NCBI GenBank assembly: GCA_021776235.1
Contig: JAJFGG010000142.1
Location: 33,112 to 97,111 of the forward strand
Direction of reading: 5' to 3'
Source of the DNA: Alphaproteobacteria bacterium
GTDB lineage: Bacteria; Pseudomonadota; Alphaproteobacteria; GCA-2731375
Length of the DNA stretch: 64,000 nucleotides
Shown: positions 17,519-25,627 of the stretch, piece by piece
Layout: each line of letters starts with the position of its first letter
Position numbering within the stretch: position 1 is the stretch's first letter
Notes under the pieces: generated by a model
Database searches by the model: none
What the model was told of the DNA's origin: nothing
The model's input: the letters and a program-made list of their open reading frames with translations, nothing else
Position numbers and translations under genes: made by a program

Positions 17519-19045
17519 ATGATATCGAGCATGACCGCCGCGCAAGCCTACCGGATAACCGTCGAGACCGCCGCAAAACCCGTTCGGGCCCTGCATGGCG
17601 GATTGCTTTTGGCGGCAAGCGACAAGACCTTGGTGATGCACGAGACCGGTTTGCAGTCGTATCACTATTTTCCCCGTGAGGCTGTCGCGGAAGGCTTGTT
17701 GCAGGCATCTACCCGGCGCACCTTTTGCCCCTTCAAGGGCACGGCCAGTTATTGGCACCTGGATTTGCCTAACGGCTTGGTGGAGAATGCCGCTTTCAGT
17801 TACGAGACGCCGTTTCCCGAAGCCGCCGCCATAGCCGGGCATATCGCCTTTATGGATGCTGCCCTGGATCAGCCGTTAAGCCTTGTCGCCCCTGATGTGA
17901 ATGTCTCCGGGCCCTTGGTGGACTGGCTGTTGCGGGACGCCTGGCTATGTAAGAGCCCGGAGGAATTGACGGAACAGTTCGGGAAAAAACTGGTCGACAG
18001 TGGTGTTCCCCTGTGGCGGTTGAACGTGGGCATCAGGACCCTGCATCCGCAGTTGGCCAGCCACAACTACAGATGGCTGCGCGGCGTCGATGGCGTGATG
18101 GCGTTCGGCATGCCCCAGGGCATGCTGTTACAACCGGCCTATCTGAACAGCCCCGTGCGCCATGTCAGCGAAGGCCTGGGCGGCGTGCGCCAGCGCCTGG
18201 ACCGGGCCGGCGAGACAGAGTTCCGCTTTCCGGTAATGGATGAATTGCGGGCCCAGGGCGGCACCGACTATGTTGCCATGCCCCTGCCTTTTTCCGATGG
18301 CCAGATCAATACCATAACGTTTACGTCCGACCATCCGGACGGATTCTCCACGGCCGACCTGGGCGCGGTGTTTCAATGCGTCTTCGGCCTCAGCCGGTTT
18401 TATGAAACCATGACCCTGCGGCAGAATACCCGGACTTTGCTGACCACCTATCTTGGCCAGCGCTCGGGAACCAGGGTCCTGAATGGCGAAACCCAACGCG
18501 GCTCGGGGGAAGAAATCCGCGCCGCCATTTTGTATTGCGATCTGCGCAATTCCACACAGCTGGCGGCCTCTTTGCCGCGCGGCGCCTACCTGGATTTGCT
18601 GAACAATTATTTTGAAGCGGTGTCCGAGCCAATCCTGTCCCGTTGGGGAGAGGTTCTGAAGTTCATTGGCGACGCTGTCCTGGCTATTTTTCCCGTTGAG
18701 GGCGACCCGGCCAAGGCCTGCGGCCTGGCCCATGAGGCGGCGGAGGAGATTATCGCGCGCCTGGCGGAGACGGATGATCCTCCGCTGCGTTGCGCCATTG
18801 GCCTGCATCTGGGCGAGGTTACCTTTGGCAATGTCGGCGCGCCGGAACGGCTCGACTTCACGGTCATCGGCAGCGCCGCCAATCTGGCCGCCCGCCTGTC
18901 GGAGCAGTGCAAGGTGCTGGATCGGTCCTTGCTGTTCTCCGGTGCCGTGCAACAGGCCCTACCCGAGGGCATGCTGCCCCTGGGCCGGCATGACCTGCAT
19001 AATATTCCAGGCGCGACGGAAATCTACACCAGCCAGCCCCAATAG
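17519..19045 (+). CDS. DUF427 - sensor-like region - class III adenylyl cyclase fusion
   Basis: A 508-residue three-part protein. Residues about 10-115 are a DUF427 domain (LVMHETGLQSYHYFPRE, TFCPFKGTASYWHL, AAFSYETPFPEAAAIAGHIAFM). Residues about 120-300 are a conserved mixed region seen before some proteobacterial cyclases, with sensor-like strands (TDYVAMPLPF, INTITFTSDHPDGFS). Residues about 330-500 are a class III cyclase domain with metal aspartates Asp341 (YCDLRNST) and Asp385 (KFIGDAV), Lys381, and NLAAR near 457. Thr replaces Asp at the second selectivity position (DFTVIGS), as in many bacterial adenylyl cyclases. No membrane segment is seen. Start choice: ATG at 17519, with ATG at 17531 also possible. 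Neither has a strong ribosome site. Confidence 0.85.
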   Translation: MISSMTAAQAYRITVETAAKPVRALHGGLLLAASDKTLVMHETGLQSYHYFPREAVAEGLLQASTRRTFCPFKGTASYWHLDLPNGLVENAAFSYETPFPEAAAIAGHIAFMDAALDQPLSLVAPDVNVSGPLVDWLLRDAWLCKSPEELTEQFGKKLVDSGVPLWRLNVGIRTLHPQLASHNYRWLRGVDGVMAFGMPQGMLLQPAYLNSPVRHVSEGLGGVRQRLDRAGETEFRFPVMDELRAQGGTDYVAMPLPFSDGQINTITFTSDHPDGFSTADLGAVFQCVFGLSRFYETMTLRQNTRTLLTTYLGQRSGTRVLNGETQRGSGEEIRAAILYCDLRNSTQLAASLPRGAYLDLLNNYFEAVSEPILSRWGEVLKFIGDAVLAIFPVEGDPAKACGLAHEAAEEIIARLAETDDPPLRCAIGLHLGEVTFGNVGAPERLDFTVIGSAANLAARLSEQCKVLDRSLLFSGAVQQALPEGMLPLGRHDLHNIPGATEIYTSQPQ

Positions 19046-19133
19046 TCCGGCCTGCTACAACGAGACTGGACGTAGAGGCGACAAGAAGACACACTTGGGG
19101 CCGGAAAATTCTAAGGCCATCAAGGATCTTACG

Positions 19134-20519
19134 ATGAGCAGCCCCGCGCTTGAGGAAGCTACGCCCGCCATCACCGAAACTCTGGCTCAAAACGCCGCCG
19201 GTCTGCGCTTCGAAAATATCGATGCGGACAGCCTGGAGGTGGCGAAACAATGCCTGATTGACTGGTTTGCCGTCAGCCTGGCGGGTGCGGTCGAGCCATT
19301 GACCTTGCTTTTGGCGGCGGAGGCGGCAGAGGAAGGCGGGCAGCCGCGCGCAACTTTGATTGGCATGGGTACAAAGGGTACTTTGGCCCAGGCCTGTCTG
19401 GTCAACGGCAGCGCTTCGCACGCCCTGGACTACGATGATGTCAACCTTGCCATGGGCGGCCACCCCACGGCCCAGGTGGCCGCGGCTGTTCTGGCCGTGG
19501 CCGAGGACCTGGGCGCCACGGGCCGGGATTTGCTGACGGCGTTCGTGGCCGGTTACGAAACCGAATGCCGCATCGGCAACCTGGTCGCGCCCAGCCATTA
19601 CCAGAAAGGTTTTCACGTCACCGCTACCGTCGGCAGCTTTGGCGCGGCGGCGGGGGTCGGCCATTTGCTGGGATTGGAGGGGGATGTCATGGCCCGCGCC
19701 TTGGGCATCGCCGGCACCCAGGCCGCGGGTTTGAAGGCGCAGTTTGGTACCATGTGCAAGCCATTGCACGCTGGAAAGGCCGCCGGCAACGGCCTGTTGG
19801 CGGCCCGTCTGGCGCGGCGCGGTTTCACCTCTCGCGCAGATATCCTGGAGGCGCCCCAAGGTTTCGCCGACAGCCAAAGCGATCACTTTCGCGACCAGCG
19901 CGCCCTGCAAACGCCCCGGCGCGGCTTCCACGTGCGGGAGAATTTGTTCAAGTATCACGCCGCCTGTTACCTGACCCATTCGACGATCGAAATACTCGGC
20001 GATCTGCAGGAAGAAAGGCGGCTGGTACCAGACCAGATCGACAGCGTTGTCTTGTCGGTCGATCCCGGCCATTTGAAGGTCTGCAATATTCAGGAGCCTG
20101 CGACCGGGCTCGAGGCCAAGTTCAGCCTGCGCCATACCGCCGCCTTTGCCCTGGCGGGAATAGACACCGCCAGCATCCACAGCTATTCCGACGCCAACGC
20201 CCAGGTGTCTGAACTTGTCGCCTTGCGGCGCAAGGTATCGGTGCTTGACGACGGTGGTCCCAGCACCCTGGCCACGGCGCGCGTTACCCTGCGTGACGGC
20301 GAGACCCTGGAACGCAGTTTCGATGTCGGCATTCCCGCCGATGACGTCGCGGCCCAGGGCCTGAAGATCGACGCCAAATTCCGCAGTCTGGCCGTGCCCC
20401 TGTTGGGGGAGACGACAGCGGCGGCGCTGCTGGCTGATTTGCACAAATTGGAAACATTGGACGATGCGGGCCGGTTGCTGGCCCATGTCGCGGCCTGGCG
20501 GGCCGGCTCGGACATATAA
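19134..20519 (+). CDS. MmgE/PrpD family protein
   Basis: A 461-residue member of the MmgE/PrpD family, which includes 2-methylcitrate dehydratase and cis-aconitate decarboxylase. Family marks are CLIDWFAVSLAG near the start, NGSASHALDYDD around residue 98, the HPTAQV and GYETECRIG segments, and KPLHAGKAAGNGLLAARLA. The ATG at 19134 has AAGGA 8 nt upstream. The frame is open back into the preceding cyclase gene by chance. It heads a plus-strand trio with an MBL-fold hydrolase and a CoA-transferase. No citrate synthase (prpC) is adjacent, so it is unlikely to serve the ordinary methylcitrate cycle. Confidence 0.87.
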   Translation: MSSPALEEATPAITETLAQNAAGLRFENIDADSLEVAKQCLIDWFAVSLAGAVEPLTLLLAAEAAEEGGQPRATLIGMGTKGTLAQACLVNGSASHALDYDDVNLAMGGHPTAQVAAAVLAVAEDLGATGRDLLTAFVAGYETECRIGNLVAPSHYQKGFHVTATVGSFGAAAGVGHLLGLEGDVMARALGIAGTQAAGLKAQFGTMCKPLHAGKAAGNGLLAARLARRGFTSRADILEAPQGFADSQSDHFRDQRALQTPRRGFHVRENLFKYHAACYLTHSTIEILGDLQEERRLVPDQIDSVVLSVDPGHLKVCNIQEPATGLEAKFSLRHTAAFALAGIDTASIHSYSDANAQVSELVALRRKVSVLDDGGPSTLATARVTLRDGETLERSFDVGIPADDVAAQGLKIDAKFRSLAVPLLGETTAAALLADLHKLETLDDAGRLLAHVAAWRAGSDI

Positions 20520-20559
20520 CACAGTACCAAGAACACTGATCAATAGGGGATAAAGATAG

Positions 20560-21414
20560 ATGAACCAGGGCAAGTGGCGTATTGGCGAGGTCACCGTCAC
20601 AAGGGTGGTAGAGATCGAGGCGACCGGTGGCATGAGCCCTATTCTGCCGGACGCTACCAGGGAAAAGCTGCGGGAGATCCCTTGGCTCTATCCCCACTTC
20701 GCGGACGAGAATGGGCGTATGCGCGGCTCCATCCACGCCCTGATCATCGAGACCCCGGATCGGACCATTGTGGTCGATACCTGTGTCGGCAACGACAAGG
20801 AACGGGGCAATCCGCCTTGGAACCAGTTGCAGACCAGCTTTTTGCAGGATCTGGCGGCGGCGGGTTTCGCCACCGATCAGGTCGATTGCGTCCTGTGTAC
20901 TCATTTGCATGTGGATCACGTGGGCTGGAACACCATGCTGGTGGACGGCAAATGGCAGCCCACTTTCCCCCAGGCCCGTTACTTGATGGGCCAGGTGGAG
21001 TTCGATCATTGGCGTGGCTTCGAAAACCCGGATACCGAACAGATCATGGCCGATTCCGTGCTGCCGGTGTTTGACGCCGGTCTGGTCGATCTGGTCGAGA
21101 CCAATCACATGATATGCCCCGAGATTTCTCTGATCCCGACGGTTGGCCATACCCCTGGGCATGTCTCGGTCTTGATCCAAAGCCATGGTGAAGAGGCCCT
21201 GATCACCGGCGATTTTATCCATCATCCCTGTCAGATGGCGCATCCGGAATGGTCCGCCTCGGTGGATACGGATCAGGAGCAGGCCCGGCGCACCCGGCAC
21301 GAAATGTTCGCCCGCTATGCCGATACCCCGACCCTGATTATCGGCACCCATTTCGCCACACCTACCGCCGGCCATCTGGTCCGCGATGGTGATGCCTACC
21401 GCCTCGACGTATAG
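20560..21414 (+). CDS. Metallo-beta-lactamase-fold hydrolase
   Basis: A 284-residue enzyme with the dinuclear metal motif HxHxDH (THLHVDHVGW, His115, His117, Asp119, His120). Further ligands are in VGHTPGHVSVL, in the aspartate of GDFIHHP, and in the late GTHFATP. The layout is closest to the lactonase/quorum-quenching-like branch of the superfamily, often found beside catabolic genes where it may open lactones or hydrolyse esters or thioesters. It starts 40 bases after the MmgE/PrpD gene and ends 10 bases before the CoA-transferase start, so the three are co-transcribed. Confidence 0.88.
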   Translation: MNQGKWRIGEVTVTRVVEIEATGGMSPILPDATREKLREIPWLYPHFADENGRMRGSIHALIIETPDRTIVVDTCVGNDKERGNPPWNQLQTSFLQDLAAAGFATDQVDCVLCTHLHVDHVGWNTMLVDGKWQPTFPQARYLMGQVEFDHWRGFENPDTEQIMADSVLPVFDAGLVDLVETNHMICPEISLIPTVGHTPGHVSVLIQSHGEEALITGDFIHHPCQMAHPEWSASVDTDQEQARRTRHEMFARYADTPTLIIGTHFATPTAGHLVRDGDAYRLDV

Positions 21415-21424
21415 GGACTGGCCC

Positions 21425-22612
21425 ATGAGTTTCGAGCGGCCCTACGAGGGCGTCAAGGTGGTTGATTTGAGCCAGGGTATCGCCGGCCCCTATTGCGGCA
21501 TGTTGCTGGCCCAGCACGGCGCCGATGTGATCAAGGTGGAACCGCTGCAGGGCGATTGGGCCCGGGTTCTGGGTACGGCGACCTCCAATCACACCGAGTT
21601 TTCCTTTCTGGGCAGTTTGGGCAAGCGCAGCCTGGCCATCGATCTGAAAAGCAACGAGGCCCCTGCGATTATCGACGCTCTGGTAGCAGAGGCGGATATA
21701 TTTCTGGAAGGCTTCCGTCCCGGCGTCATCGACCGCCTGGGTTTTGGCCACGAGCGCCTGATGGCGCTTAATCCGGGCCTGATCTATACCTCCATTTCCG
21801 GCTTTGGCCAGACCGGCCCCTTGCGCGGCAAACCGGCCATGGATCCCGTGTTGCAGGCCTTCACCGGCTTCATGATGGACAACAAGGGGCATGACGGTAT
21901 CCCGCACCGTGCCAATACCATCATCAATGATATGTCGACGGCGCTGTATGCCTTTCAGGCCGTGGCGCCGGCGCTGTACGCCAAGCGCGGCGATGGCCGC
22001 GGCCGCTATATCGATGTCTCGCTGATGCGCGGCGCCGCCAATCTAAGTGCCATACGCATCATGGCCGCCTCCCGGGGCAGCCTGCATAACGCCCCGCGCA
22101 CGGCGCCGTCCGGGACCTTTCAAACCAGCGATGGCTGGTTGCAGCTGGTCATTCTACAGGACAAGGATTTTCATATCCTGTGCGACGTGCTGGGGATGGA
22201 TGATTGGAAGTCGGACGCCAGCCTGCAGGGCAATGTAGGACGTTTGGCCCAGGTCGATATGTTGCTGGAACGGCTGGGCGAGATCCTGTTGAGCCAACCG
22301 GCCAGCCATTGGCGCGAACTGTTCACGGAAGCCGGGTTGCAAAACGAGGTGCTGCAGGATTTCCAGCAGTTCCTGGATCATCCGCAGGTGACAGAGACGG
22401 AGTTGTTTTCCTGGCTCGATCTGGCCGGCCTGGAAGGCCCGCTGCCCATTCCCAATCCGCCGGGCATTCCCAAGATCAAGGGCGGCACGCCCACGGGCAC
22501 CTCACCGGTCACGGGGCAGCACAATGACGAAGTGCTGCGCGAACTGGGCCACGACCCAGCGGCCATCGCCGATTTACGGCAACGGGGCGTGATCACGACC
22601 TGGTCGGATTAG
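21425..22612 (+). CDS. CaiB/BaiF (class III) CoA-transferase
   Basis: A 395-residue class III CoA-transferase. It opens YEGVKVVDLSQGIAGPYCGM, continues with IFLEGFRPGVIDRLGFG, and has the catalytic aspartate in AMDPVLQAFTG after GFGQTGPL. The ATG at 21425 is preferred over the longer frame from 21386, because an AGGGA precedes it and the longer form would overlap the MBL gene. It would activate a carboxylic acid made or released by the upstream enzymes. Its 3' end overlaps the opposite-strand MFS gene by 20 bases. It is clearly distinct from the CoA-transferase at 11710. Confidence 0.92.
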   Translation: MSFERPYEGVKVVDLSQGIAGPYCGMLLAQHGADVIKVEPLQGDWARVLGTATSNHTEFSFLGSLGKRSLAIDLKSNEAPAIIDALVAEADIFLEGFRPGVIDRLGFGHERLMALNPGLIYTSISGFGQTGPLRGKPAMDPVLQAFTGFMMDNKGHDGIPHRANTIINDMSTALYAFQAVAPALYAKRGDGRGRYIDVSLMRGAANLSAIRIMAASRGSLHNAPRTAPSGTFQTSDGWLQLVILQDKDFHILCDVLGMDDWKSDASLQGNVGRLAQVDMLLERLGEILLSQPASHWRELFTEAGLQNEVLQDFQQFLDHPQVTETELFSWLDLAGLEGPLPIPNPPGIPKIKGGTPTGTSPVTGQHNDEVLRELGHDPAAIADLRQRGVITTWSD

Positions 22613-24071
22613 GATTTCGCCGCATCAACCAGACCAGACGCAGGGAGACCAGCAGGGTCAAACTTGCCGGGATCAGCGCGAAACCGTAGATCCAGTCGGT
22701 TACCGCGGTCAGGGTGGCGACGGTAATGCCGCCTGACAGGCCGGCGATATTGGCCAGCAGGCCGGCCGTGGCGGCGCCGAAGGCGATACCAAGAGACTGC
22801 ATGGTTGGTATGGCGCCGGCGGTCAGGGCTTCCTCGCCCCGTCTGGCACTGTTCATGGTGCGGTTGGTTATATGGGCATGGCATTGGCCGACGCCAAGGC
22901 CGGTCAGAAAGACCACGGCCACCAGCGCCCAAATCGGTCCGCTGATCACGAAAATGCTTTGCCCGACGATGCCGGCCAGCAGGCACAAGGGGCCGGTTAT
23001 CATCAATATGCGCTGCAGCGGCGGCGGGGCGCCGGCCACGGCAAAGGCGGCGGCGGACCAGCCAAGTGACATGGCAGCCGAGACGTATCCGGCCATTGCC
23101 GGCGGTACATCGTGCAGACGCTGGGCCAGCAGGGGCAGAAAGATACCCAGCGGGGCGAAGCTGAAGGACATCAGAAAAAAGACCCAATAAGCAGTACCGA
23201 CGATCCGGCGCAGCGAAGCGGGGCGGCTGGGAAGCAGTGGATTGTCGGCAACGTGGTCAAGCCAAAGCATGCCGGCGATGCCGATGACAGCGCTCAGAAG
23301 CAATGCCAGACGAAGCCCGGGATGCTCGGTCTGTCCGCTGACGGTGACGCAAAGCACGGCAGCGCCAAGCAGCAACAGCCGCTCCCAGGGCAACTTGCTG
23401 GCTGTGGCCGCGGCTGCCGAGGTGGGCAAGGCACGCCGGGCCAGGGCAAGAATAATAAGGAAAACCGGCACGGTCAGCCAATATACCCCGCGCCAAAAGC
23501 CCAGTTGCGCGAAAACACCCGCCATTATGGGCCCGACCAGCGCCCCGACGCCCCAAATCACCGACATCAGGGCGAAGACCCGGGGGCGAAGGCTTTCAGG
23601 AAATAATTGCCGGGTCATTGTGTAGGCGAGGGAAACCATCAGGCCGCCGCCCAGGCCCTGGGCCGTGCGGCCGGCCAGGAATACCGCCATATGAGGCGCG
23701 CTGGCGCAGATCAGGGCGCCCAGCAGGTAAACCGAGGCGGCAATCGTCAGGGCCCGGCGCAGGCCCAGGTTCTGGCCCAGAATGCCGCCGCTGGCGGCGC
23801 CCATGATCGAGGCCACGATATACAGCGCCGAGGGCCAGGCATAAAAAGCCACACCCTGGATATCCGCCACCACGCTGGGCAGGATTGTGGCGATGACAAA
23901 GACGTCCATGGCATGCAGGGACACGCAGCTCAAAGTCAGGGCCAGGCGGACCAGACCGGGCCCCCTGGTTACCTCGCGCCAACCACTCGCCGCAGGGTCC
24001 TGATGATCGGGCAAGGCTGTTGCCTTATTCGGCGGCGCGGAAGCGCCGCAGGTCGCCCCGTGCCGCGGCAT
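22593..24071 (-). CDS. MFS transporter (DHA2/EmrB-like)
   Basis: A 492-residue major facilitator with a soluble N-terminal tail and about 14 hydrophobic segments. The antiporter-type motif region (QGLGGGLMVSLAYTMTRQLFP, then VFALMSVIWGVGALVGPIMAG) identifies the drug/H+ antiporter-2 group. It is the last gene of the eleven-gene minus-strand operon, overlapping the upstream FMN-protein gene by 47 bases. A shorter version could start at an in-frame TTG near 24014. In a catabolic operon it may export a toxic intermediate or move the substrate. Direction of transport is not readable. Confidence 0.87.
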   Translation of the reverse strand: MPRHGATCGASAPPNKATALPDHQDPAASGWREVTRGPGLVRLALTLSCVSLHAMDVFVIATILPSVVADIQGVAFYAWPSALYIVASIMGAASGGILGQNLGLRRALTIAASVYLLGALICASAPHMAVFLAGRTAQGLGGGLMVSLAYTMTRQLFPESLRPRVFALMSVIWGVGALVGPIMAGVFAQLGFWRGVYWLTVPVFLIILALARRALPTSAAAATASKLPWERLLLLGAAVLCVTVSGQTEHPGLRLALLLSAVIGIAGMLWLDHVADNPLLPSRPASLRRIVGTAYWVFFLMSFSFAPLGIFLPLLAQRLHDVPPAMAGYVSAAMSLGWSAAAFAVAGAPPPLQRILMITGPLCLLAGIVGQSIFVISGPIWALVAVVFLTGLGVGQCHAHITNRTMNSARRGEEALTAGAIPTMQSLGIAFGAATAGLLANIAGLSGGITVATLTAVTDWIYGFALIPASLTLLVSLRLVWLMRRNPNPTRS

Positions 24072-24990
24072 ATTCAGACTTCAGGCGATCGCACAGGGTG
24101 TGTACGGAGAGCACGTCGTGAATGGCGCCGACCCCGTGGCCGGCGGACCAGACGTCCTTCCAGCGCTTTTTCCGTTCCGCCACCGCGCCGATGGCGCCGG
24201 GGTCTTGCCGGCGCAGATCGTCCAGATCCACCCCGGCTCGCAGCAGGCTAGGCGCCAGCAGGTTGGCCGGCGCGCCATCCATCACGCCGGTGAAGAATAT
24301 ATCCGTGGCGTTGGCGTCCACGATCATCTGACGGTAGCCGTCGGCGGCGCCGGACTCCTCCGTATTGATGAAACGGGTGCCCATATAGACCAGGTCGGCG
24401 CCCATCACCTGGGCTGCCAATACATCCCGGCCGGTGGATATGGCCCCGGCCAGGATCACCGCGCCATCGGTCATTTGCCGCACTTCATTGACCAGGGCAA
24501 AGGGGTTGATGGTGCCGCAATGGCCGCCCGCGCCGGCGCAGACGGCGATCAGGCCGTCGGCGCCCGCCGTCAGGGCCTTCTCGGCGTGCCGGGCCGAGGC
24601 AATGTCGTGAAAGACCAGCCCGCCATAGTCATGCACCGCATCGAACACTTCTCCCGGCGCGCCCTTGGAGGTCAGGATGACCGGGACCTTGTGCTTGATG
24701 CACAGGGCCAGATCTCCTTCCAGGCGCTTATTGGTCGAATGCACGACCAGATTGACGCCATAGGGTCCGACCTTATCCATGCCCTGGTCTGTCATCCGGG
24801 TCAGGCTATGGGACATGTTGCTCAGCCAGTCATCCAGCATCCCGGCGCTGCGGGTGGTATGGGCCGGGAACGTGCCCATGAGGCCCTGGGCGCAGGTGGC
24901 GAGTGCCATTTCCGGGTTGGAGACCGTAAACATGGGCGCGGCAATTACCGGCAGCGACATCCCCGCGATCAGGTCGGTTACGTTGGTCAT
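24025..24990 (-). CDS. Nitronate monooxygenase-like FMN protein
   Basis: A 321-residue TIM-barrel flavoprotein of the nitronate monooxygenase / 2-nitropropane dioxygenase family. Marks are the N-terminal LPVIAAPMFTVSNPEMALA, the FMN-binding AVCAGAGGHCG loop around the middle, VILAGAISTGRDVLAAQVMGADLVYMGTRF, and a C-terminal basic helix. Members oxidise alkyl nitronates or reduce/oxidise enoyl substrates. Many are wrongly named. The ATG at 24990 starts at MTNVTDLI, 7 nt after leuD. The longer open frame would run into leuD. In this operon a role as an FMN enoyl or nitronate oxidoreductase on a pathway intermediate is possible. Confidence 0.87.
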   Translation of the reverse strand: MTNVTDLIAGMSLPVIAAPMFTVSNPEMALATCAQGLMGTFPAHTTRSAGMLDDWLSNMSHSLTRMTDQGMDKVGPYGVNLVVHSTNKRLEGDLALCIKHKVPVILTSKGAPGEVFDAVHDYGGLVFHDIASARHAEKALTAGADGLIAVCAGAGGHCGTINPFALVNEVRQMTDGAVILAGAISTGRDVLAAQVMGADLVYMGTRFINTEESGAADGYRQMIVDANATDIFFTGVMDGAPANLLAPSLLRAGVDLDDLRRQDPGAIGAVAERKKRWKDVWSAGHGVGAIHDVLSVHTLCDRLKSEYAAARGDLRRFRAAE

Positions 24991-24997
24991 GGCTCTG

Positions 24998-25627
24998 TCA
25001 ATCGACGCTGCCCAGGTTATAGATCCAGGGCCGCGCCACCCGGTCCTCAAGCTGAAAGGCGGCGGTGGCGGCATCTTCCTTCATGGTCTGGCCAACCTCG
25101 TCAAGACCTTCCAGCAAGGCGGTTTGCCGATCGGGAGTCAAATCAAAGGTAATGCTGCGCCCCGATGGGGTCGTCAATGTGCGGGCCGCGACATCGACCT
25201 GGAATTGCATGTTACCCTGGTCGTCGCCGGCCTCCGTCAGCAGTTCGGCGATGGTCTCACCCGGCAGGCGGATCGGCAGTACGCTGTTTTGGAAACAGTT
25301 GTTGAAGAAGATATCGCCAAAACTTTCTGCGATGACACAACGGATCCCCAGGCCGCGCAGGCCCCATACTGCGGTTTCCCGGGAACTGCCGCAGCCGAAA
25401 TTCCGCCCGGTAATCAGGATCACCGCGTCGCGGTAGCCAGGCTTGTTCAAAATGAACTCCGGGTTCTCGCTGCCGTCGGCCAGAAAACGCAGTGGTTCAA
25501 ATGTATGCTGGTGCATGGTTTCCCGGTTGGCATCCAACAGGCGCTTGGCCGGCGTGATGATGTCGGTGTCGATATTGGCGCGGGGCAGGGGCGCCGCCAC
25601 GCCCTGCAATTGCTGTAGCTTTTCCAT
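24998..25627 (-). CDS. leuD: 3-isopropylmalate dehydratase small subunit-type protein (LeuD family)
   Basis: A 209-residue swivel domain of the aconitase superfamily. It shows GVAAPLPRANIDTDIITPAKRLL, the substrate loop FGCGSSRETAVWGLRGLGIRCVIAESFGDIFFNNCFQNSVLPI, and a C-terminal TFDLTPDRQTALLEGLDEV. Together with LeuC it forms a 4Fe-4S hydro-lyase. Start and leuC stop share one base. There is no leuA or leuB in the window, and the pair sits inside a beta-oxidation-like operon. A dedicated role on a malate-like pathway intermediate, such as a methylated malate or maleate, is therefore as likely as leucine synthesis. Confidence 0.85.
   Translation of the reverse strand: MEKLQQLQGVAAPLPRANIDTDIITPAKRLLDANRETMHQHTFEPLRFLADGSENPEFILNKPGYRDAVILITGRNFGCGSSRETAVWGLRGLGIRCVIAESFGDIFFNNCFQNSVLPIRLPGETIAELLTEAGDDQGNMQFQVDVAARTLTTPSGRSITFDLTPDRQTALLEGLDEVGQTMKEDAATAAFQLEDRVARPWIYNLGSVD

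Noticed and set aside
18666..19133. In-frame upstream extension of the MmgE/PrpD gene into the cyclase gene
   Set aside because: The translated extension is Arg/Pro-rich and unlike the family. A good ribosome site sits before the ATG at 19134.
18864..20633. A 589-codon minus-strand open frame across the cyclase end and the MmgE/PrpD gene
   Set aside because: Antisense to two well-supported genes. The residue composition (Gln/Gly/Arg-rich) is typical of a shadow frame.
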